From: Pholis gunnellus
Lineage: Eukaryota > Chordata > Actinopteri > Perciformes > Pholidae
Direction of reading: 5' to 3'
NCBI GenBank assembly: GCA_910591455.2
Contig: OU342819.1
Location: forward strand, 9,881,742 to 9,945,741
Length of the DNA: 64,000 nucleotides
Both the position numbers and the translations under genes were made by a program. Under the pieces are notes generated by a model. It saw only the letters and a program-made list of their open reading frames with translations, made no database searches and was not told where the DNA came from. Below are positions 26,656 through 39,303 of the stretch, piece after piece (position 1 is the first letter of the stretch; each line of letters starts with the position of its first letter).

Positions 26656-27360
26656 TTCAGAGTGCCTTTAATGAGTCGATCGTGTCGCTTGAAGCCAGCA
26701 GTTTACTGTCGCTGTTTGATGCTGCATACACTCAGTTACAACCTGACTCTTCTTCCCATCTGTAATGTTATTTCTCTGGTGTAACATATAAATATTTAGC
26801 CGAAGTAAAACAATATATTATCAATAGCGACACAACCAATACTGCACAGCAAAAGTCCTGAACTCAAATGTTTACTTTGTGTGGAGCGTGAAATAGACGC
26901 ATCATTAGCACAGTGCACTGAAAGTTACTGAACGTTTGTCCAAGGTATACCTTTCAAGTCTAATATGAAGCTGGATAGTTCAATGACAATGAGTCACATC
27001 TGAATATCCAATGTAATCAGTAACATTTCTCTGTCAAGTAATTCAAAACCACAATGTTTTCATCTGAAGAAGTACACAGTTGGTAGTACACAGTTGAATT
27101 GCATATTATTAAGTACTTTGGGGGCCTTTTTTGAGTTATTTTAGGGTGAAACAAGTTTAATAGTAACAAAATTCTATATTTTTCACATCCAAACATCATA
27201 ATCAAGCTGTTAATGGCACTTATAGATTTTGGCCCCAGGCCCAGGTTGCCTACTATGCCTAACAGTGAAGTTGACCCCCGGTGTTTTTTCCTGAACCAGA
27301 GTGTATTTCACTGGTGTTTCTGACAGCGAGTGGTTGTGTGTTACGGCATTATGTCAGGGC

Positions 27361-27484
27361 AGGTGTATTGTTGAGGACCCAAGGACCCCGTGTAGAGTGT
27401 GAAGTTTTTTTGTATGAGCGTTTCTGGAGAAAGCTGCAAGTAGAAACACCACAGGCCAAGCATTCAGCCCATTCTGAACAGGCA
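27361..27484 (+). repeat. Dispersed repeat family R1, copy B
   Basis: Partner of the copy at 3042-3162, about 24 kb away and in direct orientation. Similarity starts at GTGTATTGTTGAGGACCCAA and ends near GAACAGGCA. The sequence before and after differs between the two copies, so both edges are approximately defined by the loss of similarity. Confidence 0.7.
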
Positions 27485-28283
27485 CACATTCAACACGGGC
27501 TGTTTTAGTCTAATCTTAAAATGTCCAATTACTGACAATGACTGCATCACAGCATCAAGTGATTCTGACAGTTTCCAATGAGGAGCTCATCATTTTTTCA
27601 ACCTTCTCATGAATACCATGATTACACTCTTTATAGTTATTGCTTACTGGTATGAAAAATCTGAATTATATTGTTGCTGCATCAAACAGTAGAGGAGCAT
27701 GTATACTGTTGGATGTGAGATGATACAAGTGATCTAATATGAAGAGAAGACTAGCAAAGCTTATGGTGCCCACTGAAGGCCGGTATCAGCTATTGCACAT
27801 ATCTCCCTCAGGTTTCACTTCTTACAGCGTAGAGTGCCATGAACTAGTCTGGTCAGAGTTTGAGTTTTTCAATTATTTATTTTGCTTCAAAATGATTTCC
27901 CTGCAATTAGATACATACATATATAGACATAGATATATATACGTATGTAATGTATAGGAGGAAAATAAATAATAAGTCTATTAAAGTAAGTGCAGCCAGG
28001 GTTGTGTGTGTGAGAGTCAATAAACTAGTCCCTGGGTAATTGTTCTACTCCCTAATGCAGTACTCCCGCATATGACCAGCAGATGTCAGCACACACCCAC
28101 ATTATATAATATATATTGTTTTAGCTCTAGATGCTTTGTCAGGCTCTGAGAGCGCTGACACAACCATTATAAAGCATGTTTCTTCTCTTCCAAACTAAAC
28201 ATGTGTGACTCATGTCTCACAGCATTCAGGAGTCTTGTCATTGCAACATAAACACACACCTGCTCTGTTTTTTTCCCCCACAG

Positions 28284-28402
28284 CAGAAAGAGAACATGGA
28301 GTTTTGGCCTGCACGTACAAAAGATAAAATAGAAATGACTGTGTTTGTCTGGTCCAGGGAGGCTGCTTGTTTTAGCAAAAGAGACGGGAGAACCAAGACG
28401 AT
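28284..28402 (+). other. Candidate orphan exon with tandem NAGNAG acceptor
   Basis: A strong pyrimidine tract and acceptor (TTTTTTTCCCCCACAGCAG) precede 119 bp that end in a good donor (GAT|GTGAGT, GT at 28403-28404). The acceptor is doubled (AG at 28282-28283 and 28285-28286). One frame is open throughout and reads ENMEFWPARTKDKIEMTVFV, then WSREAACFSKRDGRTKT. I do not recognise this peptide in any family. It may be an exon of a non-coding RNA, an unrecognised gene, or a chance pairing of splice-like sites. It lies about 4 kb upstream of the pard6g start, on the opposite strand. Confidence 0.25.
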
Positions 28403-29852
28403 GTGAGTTGAGACAGAGGATTAGTTTTAGAACTCATGAGAAAAGATTTACAAAGATTTTGAAAGGATGACTGCTAATTCGGCTAAACCAGATTTATTTT
28501 GAACATATATGAATGTAAAGGCTTCTTGCAGTGTTGCGTCTACTGACACTTGGTGAAAGAGTGGTTTACTATTTAAATCCTTTCATATATGAATGAATTT
28601 GTTGTGAATAAGCACTGATCCTGTATTATATGTAAAGAAGTGAATAGATTAGTTTTTACTGATTATTATTGTGCACTGAAAGACAGACAAAGAACAAATT
28701 AGAAATAAGGAGGGCAAGAGGGGTCATAAAGAACGGGAAGAGGGAAAATGAAAATTAATGATGTAATAAAGAAGGAAAAGAGAGAATGAATGAGTAAAGG
28801 AGGTAGACAAAAGAAAGCTAAAAAGGCAAAAAAAACGGGGGGGGGGGGGCTGAGTTAATCATTGCATTCCGACGGCACTTCTCACCGCCCCCCCATACAG
28901 TCACTTTATACTCAGGACTCATTGTACTGTGTGGTTTTAATCCAGCTCCATATGTCTGAATTCAGGTGGTCCTCTGGTGGTAATGTGAGAGGAGAAGATT
29001 ACAGTGAGATGAAAAGATACTCGCAGTAATCCATCCTCTGCATGGAGGCAGAGAAACATCCGGAGCTGGTTATTGGCGGGTATTTAGTCGACAGCAGTGC
29101 CAGCCTAAAGTCAACCCGATCGTCAGAAAAGCCCCGGATTCAACCATCCGCTCTGTTCTGCTCCACTCGCTCTCTGATTAAAGAGAAAGGAGGGCAGACA
29201 TGCACAAATGCTGCCTTCATATGGATCTCCGGGTGATCTCAGCATTGAGGTCATGTTGAATAGACATTGTGGTTGGCTTTAACGTAAGCAGAGCTACAGC
29301 CTTTCCTCGGGATCACACTGAGTCATGACATGCCATCAGACTCTCCAGCCGGGCCCTCTGACTCGTCGACTTCTGGCGGACAAAATGAAATGAAACTTGC
29401 ACAGTGCAAGTTGCAAAATGGAAAAGTAATCTTTTTCTGTTTCCATCACTCGCTGCCTTTTTCTCCCACTGTGCGGTTCTTAAAGTATATGTCTGTGCAT
29501 GAGACAGAGAGCGGGGTGAGGAGGGAAAAAAAACGAGGTAGATGGTGAGAGTCTGTGGAGGTGGTAGAAAGACGCACAGTCAAGTGATCACATGCGGTAT
29601 TGTTGGCAGAAGCTCAGTAATATAAATTCATGGGATGCTGGGGACTGCATCATTCTGGTGCTACTGGACCTTAACCTAACTTGTTACAAATAAATCTAAT
29701 TTTCACCTTGAAATGGAACATTGTGCGCTTTATTAGCTTCTCCTTGATCTACTCTTGCTTGGGTTGTACATCTTTCTACAAAAGTGTCAGTGAAATGAAA
29801 TAACAAATTAAAATGTATAAAATGTAGATCATCAGTCTTATAGTGCCTTAAT

Positions 29853-30010
29853 GTGGTTTAAATCCTACCTTGACTAATCAACATTCTTGGTTGCACCTTT
29901 TTAAAGAAAAGGCTTCTTCCTCAATTACCTATCTTGATTGTGGTGTGCCTCAAGGCACCGTTTTAGGTCCACAACTTCTTTCAGTTTTCCAACACCGTCT
30001 TGCTCCCAAG
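29853..30010 (+). pseudogene. Decayed non-LTR retrotransposon (LINE) reverse-transcriptase fragment
   Basis: One frame from 29853 reads WFKSYLD and then a stop. A second frame then reads ITYLDCGVPQGTVLGPQLLS. The WF-SYL element followed by CGVPQGTVLGP is the well-known conserved region of LINE reverse transcriptases (motif around palm block C). The frame change, internal stops and loss of similarity soon after LLSVF show a dead, short remnant. No endonuclease domain or 3' tail was recognised nearby. The LINE clade cannot be fixed from so short a piece; a Rex- or Jockey-like source is plausible. Confidence 0.75.
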
Positions 30011-33000
30011 GCGGCGGCTGTTCGTCTCCCGTGGGAAAGTAAAAGTACATTTAATTTACTCGCGACAGTCATAAATCACGTGAGTTGTTAGTGTAGTTCG
30101 TCACTTGGAAAATTTACGTGAATTTTCCTAAATCTAACTAAATGGTTTGATTGCCTAAACCTACCTTCCTGTGAAGATGGAAGTTTATTTTGAAGAGACA
30201 CCATGCATGTAACTAGTGTAAACTGCCACGCCGTCCCTGCCACGTCCAAAACTGACTCTAGAGGGGTGCCTAGAGGATCATAGTTTGAAACTTAAGGGCC
30301 AGGGACCAAGCATGGGTGGTTGACGAGTTGGGAGTGAGAATGTTTTGTGTATTCATTATAAGTAAATGACAGTAAATCTGGGATCATTTGATTTGGCCTC
30401 AGGTTTGATACTTCTATGTCAACTTTCAAATCTCACCCTCATCTCAACCTCCAGCTTGCCATCAGCCATTGTCTTTGAGGTGAGGCCTTTATTTTACCCT
30501 TTGCCTGAATATTAGTGCATTTTATCTCATGTTTTATTCACTGCTGTCACTCATTTTTCCTTCTATGTGTTGACAGTTTTTGGTTGTTTTCTTTGTTTCC
30601 ATTAATTTAAAAACATTCCTGTTTTAGACCTCTTAAGCCAATTGGGACATTATAAGTGATGATGATCTTTACACACAATATTGGCTTGATTTGGTATGAG
30701 ACGCACACACATAATCAAACACAAACATGCACATACCCCCCATCATGGACCTCGCCACCACCGGAGGGTGCCATTGGCACACTGGTAGCTACCCATGGAC
30801 ATGCACACAGTCACGTATGTGCCGGTGAATTCTCTGCTGCTTTCACTCTTTTTCTAGAGCTCTTTCTCAGGACACACACACACACACACACACAATGCCA
30901 CCCCTCACACATCGCTGCCTGCCGAGCTTCAATCCCATTTGGACGTTGCCGTTTATTCACGGTGTGTGATTTGTGGAATCTTTTGATGTGTGAAGTGGCA
31001 AAGACCTGCAGCCTCATCCGGACTTTGTCTCAGTTTTTGGAGTCAGCAAAGTCTACAGGCCAATGGAAGAATTGAGAGTGTGTAAGGGCAACTTTCCTAC
31101 TGACAGCTATGTTTAAATCTAAGAACAATTTACCTTAAATTAGTCATGAATCCTTTTTTAGATGTGTGTAAGGTGGTCAGAAAATCTGAAAATCTACTCT
31201 GCTGGTGAACAAGCAGTTTTCTCTCATCGGTAACAATCCGTTTCTTCAAAAAAACGCTTGGGACTCACAAAACATCTAAATGCACAATAACCCTTCCTGA
31301 TTCAGCAATAGTTCTATGTGATCCCCCTGCTGAAAGACAAACACCCCCGTCATCCTCCAACACACTCTTCCTCCTTCCTTCCTTGTGACGCAGTGCGATG
31401 TGGAACCACTCCTGGTTAATTTCTCCTCCCTCCAGAATGAAAACATCAGCCATCTGGTCCAGGGGTGAAAGGTCAAATCTCAGGCTGGTAATGAGGATGG
31501 CGTCGCTAGGGGGATGCAGGAGGTGTGTGTGTGTGTGTGTGTGTGTTTGTGTGCGTGCACAAGCCTTTCTGAGCGTGTCTGCTTCCTGAATGAGCATTAA
31601 ACATTAACGACTCAGCTCTGCGAGTCTGTAGAGAGGAGAGTGGAGACGAGAGGACGGGAGATGTGAGTCGAGGCAAAGAGACAAAGTCACTGTAGGGAGA
31701 GAGAGGAAAGAGAAACGTGGAGCTAGACGCATGCAGAATGCACGCACAATAAGACGGAGTGCATGTGGATCCACTCTTTCAGTCACTCTCTCCTCAAAAA
31801 GCTTTTCCTCTTGTTTATTGACTCAGCCTTCCAACATTCAGTACATCAATAGGTCAGGTCGATGAGAAAGAAAAAGGCACGGAGGCTGCTGCTGTGACGG
31901 AGATGCTTTTGTGTGTGTGTGTGTGCATGTGTGTGTCTCCAACCTTTCTGCTTCCACCCAAGCCATTTCATCCAACACATCCCATAATTTGTTCTAGTTA
32001 TTTTCCACCACGACTGTAATAATTTCCTCTGGATCTCTGCTGGCAGTAACCGTAACATGCAGGTCGGTAAGCTGTTGGATAATAGTAACTGGTCTCATTT
32101 GGCCTCTGCACCACAGCTACTTAATTGGCTGGAAATCACAAAGGGGCGAGATCCAGCAGTGTCACAAGTAAACTGAGTTATACTCACTTCCTTCTTTGCT
32201 CTTTAGAGACAATTATGTGTGACTTTGTGTGTGTGTGTGTGTGTGTGTTGGTGTAGTTGCCATGGAGATGTAAAAGATGGTGGGGATAATGGAATACCCA
32301 TGTCCTCAGCACAAGCCCTCCTCCTGCACTATATCAGTAACTTTGTGTGTGATGCAGCTAGTCTCTGTCCCCCAACACACAGCAGTTTAATCATACTATA
32401 TGTACATTAGCGGGTCCCTTCATACATTACAAGTGCAAATGGTGATAAACGTGGTAGAAGGACAGCAGCCCTCGGGGGTGAACAGGGATGGCGAAAGGGC
32501 ACAATTTGACTTGTTTTAACACAAATTAATTAATACAAATTGAAAACTATTAATACAAATCATTCTACGGTAGTGTAGCCGCTGAAAAAAATAGAACTGA
32601 GTGGATGTAAATGTAGCATAATAAAATGTAAAGTTTATCTGCACTTTATTGTGCATTTTTTCCTTAATACAATGTAGTTACGTAACTCCAGCCAATCGCA
32701 TAATCCACTCTGTTGGGCAGGAATGAGTCCTTGAACACGGATATGAGTCAGCATGTTTGCACTTCCGGTTCTCTTTAAGTTAATGGGTTTTCTTTAATGG
32801 GTTTTTGGTTAGATGCCTGAAATAAGGTCGGTGGTTTATATAAGCTAAAGATGTTTTCATGTTTTGTTTTACGATATAAAATATGTATTTTGAAGCTTTT
32901 ATGCTTCTTAAAAATGCTTTTGCTAAATGTCACGTAGAATAAGAGTTGATGGTGTGGTGTATGGTTGAATGCAATCATCTCCTCAAGAAAAACCTTTAGA

Positions 33001-35516
33001 AATGTGGCTCTTAATTGTACATTTTTCTTGACCTATGTGTTGAATTTCCCTTTATTTCAGTATATTTGTAGTTTTCTAAAGGCCAATAGAGGAAAGTGCT
33101 GGACTTCTCATTTACAATTTAAAAATCAGTGGAATTAAACCGACAGTATGTAAAGCTCTCTCTCTTCTGGTCCTATATACCAGGCTAAATCCATTGCTCT
33201 TTATATATTTAAATTTGTACTTTTCTTTTTCAAAGACTTTCTGTGCAAATACATATAAAAGTAGATTTGGACACTTTTCTGCCCACATGAGTGGAAATTG
33301 TTTGTCTCCTGAACAGCAGTAAGCCAGAGCACCATTCAGAGAGAGACGGACTCTAGTTTACCTCCAATGTCTCTCGGTATCTTTACAATATTCAGAGAGG
33401 GATTGGATTGGCACATTTGTGTGTGTGTGTGTGTAGGAGATGTGTAGTGTATTGATTATTTATCTTTTAAAAGTGCAAGCATGACTCTTTCACTTGTAAG
33501 AAAAAACTAGGAAGCTGTTGTTCTTCCTTGCCTTGAAGGCTGGAAATGTACAATTTGTCTGAGAATACTTGGGACAGCCTGGGGAAATTAAAGAAATAAC
33601 TCACAATGTATTCATAGAATATCTACTGGTGGAAAATTAAGAGGCCTTTTGCTGACAGACCTCGAGACACTTCATGTTTTTTACTGTATATACGCCTTGA
33701 GGGCTCAGTCTAGTCTGGTGAATGATTTCTACCTTTAGACAAAGTGTGTGTGTGTGTGTCTTGTGGCTATCGGACGTAAAGGAGGACATCATTGTTGAGT
33801 TAGCTGTTAATCTTCCACATCGTCTACACGGTTACTGCCTTCTGGTCTCACGGGGGCGCTGTATCTCATGAGAAGTCCAGGCTGGCTGAGTAGAGATGAA
33901 CCAGTGACAAAAGCCACATTTATTTTCATACTTTTTAAACAGTGGCATGCGTTATAATTGTCTATTTGCGGATGGAGCTGTTAAATCTCTTTCTATTTAG
34001 TTCTGGGCTGTTTAACAGTCTGACCAGATAAAACCTCAAATATCCCAACTGATACTGACATACAATTATATTTTAAGGTCATTTTGGATAAATAAAGATC
34101 TTTCAGCTTTATTTTCTGTGCTGATTTTTTTTCAGATGACTTCACATCAAAGTGATACAGAAAAATAAAACATGTAAATAGAAGAATTTATTAAACCAAC
34201 AACCATTTAAACTGCTTTGCACAAAAGAAAGAAAATCACGGAATAATACAAATTATGACAATGATAACAGAACATACAAAGGAATTTTAAAAAATCATAA
34301 CAATAATTTAAAAAAGCAGAGCAGCAGTGAAACAGTCTTAACCTAAGTGTACAGTGTATCAAACAAAATAAGGTTGATAGGCCTGTGGAATTTTCTTTTC
34401 TGATTGTGCCAGTCAAGTCCAGCTTGATCCGGGATGATCGCCTAAAGTGTTATTTCATCTATTTTTATTTTCCTGTGCCCGGACAGCAGGCAGGGCACAG
34501 CCTCAGGTCCTTGCTGGGTTAGCTTAGCTTCCATCTCGGCTCAACTCCCTCCCTGAACTCTTCTTTCTTTGGCGTTTGGTCCACAGATTCCATTGGCGGT
34601 GATGGTCTCAAGGTCCGCTGCACTTTTTTCCAATCCCGATGCTTCCCTCTCAGATGTTGAGTGTATCTCTGTCATATTCTATGTGCTGTTGCTAAGTTCG
34701 TGGGAGCTACCGCCGCCATTGCCATTGGCATGCATATGCATTTTGATGGAAAACATGCCCACACAGCCAGTTGAAACCTTGAGGAACATGTTTTGCTAGT
34801 GAAGGCAACGAGAAGTTTGTGAAAAGTTCCCATCATGCCTTCAGAAAGAGACACACGGATGGAGACGGACATGGTGAAGGAGGCCGTCAGATGCAGACAC
34901 AGTGTCTGGGCCTGTCGTCCTCCTGACTCGAGTAGTAAAGAGTGTTTATGCCAGCAGTGTGAGCGCGTCCCACACGGCCCCTTGATTGAAAGAAAACAAC
35001 ATCAATCTAGCATAGGCCCCAAGGCCTTTAAATAACCGGCAGGCTGTTTAGAGCAGAGATCCCTCCCTGCTGCTCCGGCTTCTGACTGCGGACACACACA
35101 CACGGTGAGACATACGGAACTGTACACAGACCAACACTGTTTTCCCCTTCACACACACACTTACAAACATATAGATAAATGGACATTTGTCTCTCCGTGA
35201 CTCCATCAGCGTTTAAACCTCGCTCGCCCGGTTACCGTCTCCTCCCGTCCCTCCTCCGCACTCCCTCCTTCCCAAGTGTATTGTGGTCATTTTCATTCAT
35301 CGCCCCCGTGATGCTAAAATGTCAAGGTTAGAGTGTGCCAATTCTCTCACACACACACACACACACATATGCACACACATGGCCAGAAGAGAGGGAGGGG
35401 AAGGGACTACCGACTCTGAATACAAGAATTAGTCAAGCGTGCATTTTCCTTCTTCTCCCATTCTTTGCCTCCCTCGCTCCTCTGCTGCCCCCTTCTCTTT
35501 GTTGGTGGGGGCCTTT

Positions 35517-35517
<1 letters not shown>

Positions 35518-35562
<45 letters not shown>
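35518..35562 (+). repeat. (GT)n microsatellite, about 45 bp
   Basis: Perfect GT run ending in GAGAGAGACGGG. Confidence 0.95.
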
Positions 35563-35569
<7 letters not shown>

Positions 35570-36941
35570 CGGGTGAGGGGGGCTATTGGAGGTGGTGTGG
35601 GCTGGGCTTTAACGTGGTTTATAGGCATCAATTTGATGTGGATGGAGTCAAATTAGAAGCCGAAAACAAGAAGCTCATATTCCAGTGTTGGTTAATGTTT
35701 TTCCTCCTTTTTTTACAAGCTCACTACTTAAGTCATGATACTTACTTGTTATAAAATGAAAGACAGAATATTAAAAGAAGTCCATGGTTTATGTAGCACT
35801 TTGGAAATTAATTCTTTAAAGTCTTACTCCTTTTTTTTAAGCAGAGGGAGTGAAGAGCAGAGAGGAGATAAACTGACCTGAAGCCAGCAGGGATGCATGT
35901 TTTTACAAAACCTTCACCTACAGCTGACTATTTATTCTATAATAGTATAGGCTAAAATACTGTCAACCTTTCATGGCCACTCCCCCCCCCCACACACATC
36001 TTGAGTGTAAGTGTGTGTAAAAAGAGAGGAAATGTGTCTGAGGAAGTGATCAACACACGGGTGGTTGATAAGAGGGCAGTGGAGGACTAAACAACCTTCA
36101 CTTCCCCCCAAATATCTAATGTTTACCCCCTCGTGAAGTCTCCCACAGAACTCCCCCATCCCAGCGAAGAACCACCCCTCTTCCCCCCCCCCCCGGCAAC
36201 CCCCACCCCACCCCGTCCCTAAAGCGGTGCCTCAAGGGAACAGAGGTAAACATGCCCCTGTTCCTCTCACCCCACTCAGCTCCCACAGCCCTCACCTCTC
36301 TCCCCCTCCTCCCCTCTTTCTCTGTTTGTTTGCCGACGGGCTGCTTTCTGGACTTTCTGTTTGCCATTACGAGGCCTCGAACTCAGGACACGCTTTGAAG
36401 ACGCTGCAGACAGAAGAGAAGCCTACCATGACGATTAATTTGTAAGGTTAGGGGAACATCTGTGCATGCTTTGTACGTATATTACAACTAGAGATCATTT
36501 GGCTGATGGCTGCCACACCGCCTAGCAACACACAAAGTGTACATGAAGCTCCCTGTCGCCTCATTTTCAGGCTCCAAACAAAGGCAGACGCAGGAAGAAT
36601 GTGTGCAAAACTGAAAATAACAGCTGTCAGACAAAATCGCTACATTCAATGTAACAACAGGGTCAGGATTGGGAGAAGATACTTGTTTACAAAAACACAA
36701 AATTGTTTCTTGAAACAAAAGCCTTATTTCATTCTTGAAGAGAATGATCTACATTCACTCCTGCTATCTTTACTCGAGAGACAGTGGATGCCAGAACAAG
36801 TCTGTTTTTTTAAATAGCTGACATGTTTACAGTATGTTCATGCGGTGTCGGAGTATAGAGACTGTGTAGGAGTGAAAGGTAAGCGTGGGAGAGACGAGCG
36901 GAGAGGAAGGAGAACTGCTGTTGGGGCTATGTTTGTGTGTT

Positions 36942-36945
<4 letters not shown>

Positions 36946-36984
<39 letters not shown>
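36946..36984 (+). repeat. (GT)n microsatellite, about 39 bp
   Basis: GT run preceded by GTTTGTTT. Confidence 0.93.
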
Positions 36985-36985
<1 letters not shown>

Positions 36986-37037
36986 GTTTTCTTTCCTGCG
37001 GTGAAATTAATGCTCATTCCAAGAAATAGTGAGTTGG

Positions 37038-37090
37038 ACTACTACTACTACTACTACTACTGCTACTACTACTACTACTGCTACTACTGC
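37038..37090 (+). repeat. (CTA)n trinucleotide repeat, about 52 bp
   Basis: Runs of CTA are broken by three CTG units, ending in CTGCAG. It is the only long trinucleotide repeat seen apart from a short (TTG)n at about 57588-57606. Confidence 0.93.
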
Positions 37091-37420
37091 AGTATATTAC
37101 GAGTGGAAAAAGTCAAAACACTAATTAAATATAAAGTACAAATCTTAAGAAGGGTTGGTACAATTTTAACTTTTAGCTCATTTGAGCTGATGTAATGTGC
37201 TCAACTACATCTGCGAGAAAAGAATCAATGCTCTGCATACGAGCTTCACACCAATTTGCATCTTATCAGTCTCCAATGACCCCCCCCCCCCCCTCCCGCC
37301 CCCGTCTATACTGCAGATGTGGAGATAGATGAGGCTTCGTCGTGCATCTCTGTCACCCAGTAATGCAGTCCGCTGGGTCACCTGGTAAAAGAGCCCATAT
37401 GGTGGGAGGTTTTGACAACC

Positions 37421-37423
<3 letters not shown>

Positions 37424-37467
<44 letters not shown>
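37424..37467 (+). repeat. (CA)n microsatellite, about 44 bp
   Basis: CA run ending in CGCACGCACATG. Confidence 0.95.
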
Positions 37468-37471
<4 letters not shown>

Positions 37472-38537
37472 GCACATGTAACATAGACAGTGTTAGTGAA
37501 GGGGAGATGCTGCAGACTGCAGGAAATGTCCTCTTTTTTTTTTTAAACATGATGCAGACCAGTCCCTATACCTCCCCCTACGCACACATTTAAACACGCA
37601 TGCACCTCAGCGTTACGAGGTGTCGCTGGTTAAAGACAGACGAGTGCAGGTCTGGTTAGGATTAGTCCACCACAACCCTACAGCCTCGCCCCAACATTCT
37701 GCACTTCCTTGTCTTTATAGTATCTTTCCTCCACACCTGTTCCAGCACCGATTTGTACAGTAGCTCTCTCAAAACTTGGCCATTACATTTCCTTTGAGCC
37801 ACCGTATTTCTTTCATGAGTGGATATTTTGTGGCAGCAGATACACAGCAGGTATTCAGAGCATTAGAATTTAACACTTATCTGCTGCTGAAAAGTTACAG
37901 GAGCTCGGTGAGAGCGGCATGTGCCCTTCAAAGGTCCCTACAGGCTGCATTTATTTGCTTCAGAGCCTCCAGGAAACAATCTTCATTGTTCTAAAGGTTT
38001 TCCCTCTGACAGGCTCTGGGGGTATGCTACCTCGTAAAAGAGACTGTTAATGTACTCTGACCCCAGGTGGGATTATTATTTCGACAGTCTCTTGGCACAC
38101 GGGGAGGATTCCGTTCAGAGTCGGGGGCCTGCACGGCTGGATCATTCGTAGCAGGTTGGACAAGGTGCCATCGAAACACAGATGTAGGATCAGCTATCAA
38201 AGAAAGCTAACTAGGTGTTTTGGCTCAGCTTGTGACACACCACATGAGCAGCGGAACGGTGGAAATGAAACAAAGGAAATATGTACAAAGACGGCTTGAT
38301 GCTATTGCACATGCATAAAGCGCACATATACACAACGTGTACATGCCCACAGTCACGCAGACAAATCTCATTGTTCTGACTGATTTCGCTTTTGTTATGA
38401 AGATGTTTACTGGAGGAAGTTCAGAGCAGGCCGAGGCATTTTTTTTGTATGGAGGTAAAAAGGAGGTAAAAAAAGTAAGAAAAAACCCCAACTGTGTATA
38501 GTTTGGGTTTAGCCATTCTGAAATGTAATATACTTAA

Positions 38538-38557
38538 CCCCCCCCCCCCCCCCCCCC
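38538..38557 (+). repeat. Poly-C run (20)
   Basis: Uninterrupted C run. Other C runs of at least 15 are at about 2829-2847, 13112-13127 and 16459-16476. Confidence 0.95.
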
Positions 38558-39039
38558 TCCCTTGCAACAATGTTTGAAAGGACAATGTGATCATTTGTGA
38601 AAGATGTCACTCGTAGTGATGAACCGGCAGAGGTTTCAGCTCATTGTTTAGCTGTGTGACACATAACTTTGCTTAAGAAATACTTAAAAGATGAGCATAA
38701 TGTCATGGCACAGTAAATATATGCATTAGTTATTTGTTTAATTTGTTTTATTTAGGCATTTAAATGACATTAAACCAGACAGCAGGCCATATCTAATCTT
38801 GAAACTTGTGTATGTGTAATTTGAATTGCTTCTATATGTGTTTGTGTGCTTCTGTGCATGTGTGTACGTTCCTGTGAGTCTGCTATACACTTTTACACTC
38901 GTACCACCTCGTACAGCATCATATAGTTTCTGGTGCACCTCGCCACCATGCCATGCATACACACATACACACAAGCTGCCCCCCCGAGGAAGTGGTTGCC
39001 TATTAGGCTTTCTGGTTTCACATATCGTGTTCCGTTTTT

Positions 39040-39044
<5 letters not shown>

Positions 39045-39114
<70 letters not shown>
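39045..39114 (+). repeat. (GT)n microsatellite, about 70 bp
   Basis: Uninterrupted GT run ending in GCGCATGCATG. Only about 130 bp separate it from the CT tract at 39242. Alternating purine-pyrimidine of this length favours Z-DNA. Confidence 0.95.
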
Positions 39115-39117
<3 letters not shown>

Positions 39118-39241
39118 ATGCATGGCCGGGGATTAAGAGAGGCCCAGCTCAAGGTAAAAAGACAGACGTGGTCACTCCTTCCTTTGTCTCGCTCTTGTGT
39201 TCTTTCTCTCTCTCTCTCTACCTTCTCATCTTTTCCTGCCG

Positions 39242-39301
<60 letters not shown>
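39242..39301 (+). repeat. (CT)n tract, about 60 bp
   Basis: Almost pure CT with one CC interruption at 39250-39251; a shorter CT block is at about 39205-39219. This mirror-type homopurine/homopyrimidine DNA is able to form a triplex (H-DNA). Confidence 0.95.

Positions 39302-39303
<2 letters not shown>

Larger units (their letters stand above)
24541..29852. other. Upstream region without a recognised gene
   Basis: Apart from the GC boxes (26636), candidate exon (28284) and R1 copy B (27361), this stretch shows an A run at its start and a compound (TG)n at 25241-25302. Further items are C runs near 25878, a TA/CA-rich patch near 27910-27945 and a G run near 28840-28849. No coding exon was recognised on either strand. 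Confidence 0.5.

Noticed and set aside
28072..28090. CCAGCAGATGTC word considered as a CTCF site
   Set aside because: It misses a key base of the core and has no supporting context; such near matches are expected by chance.
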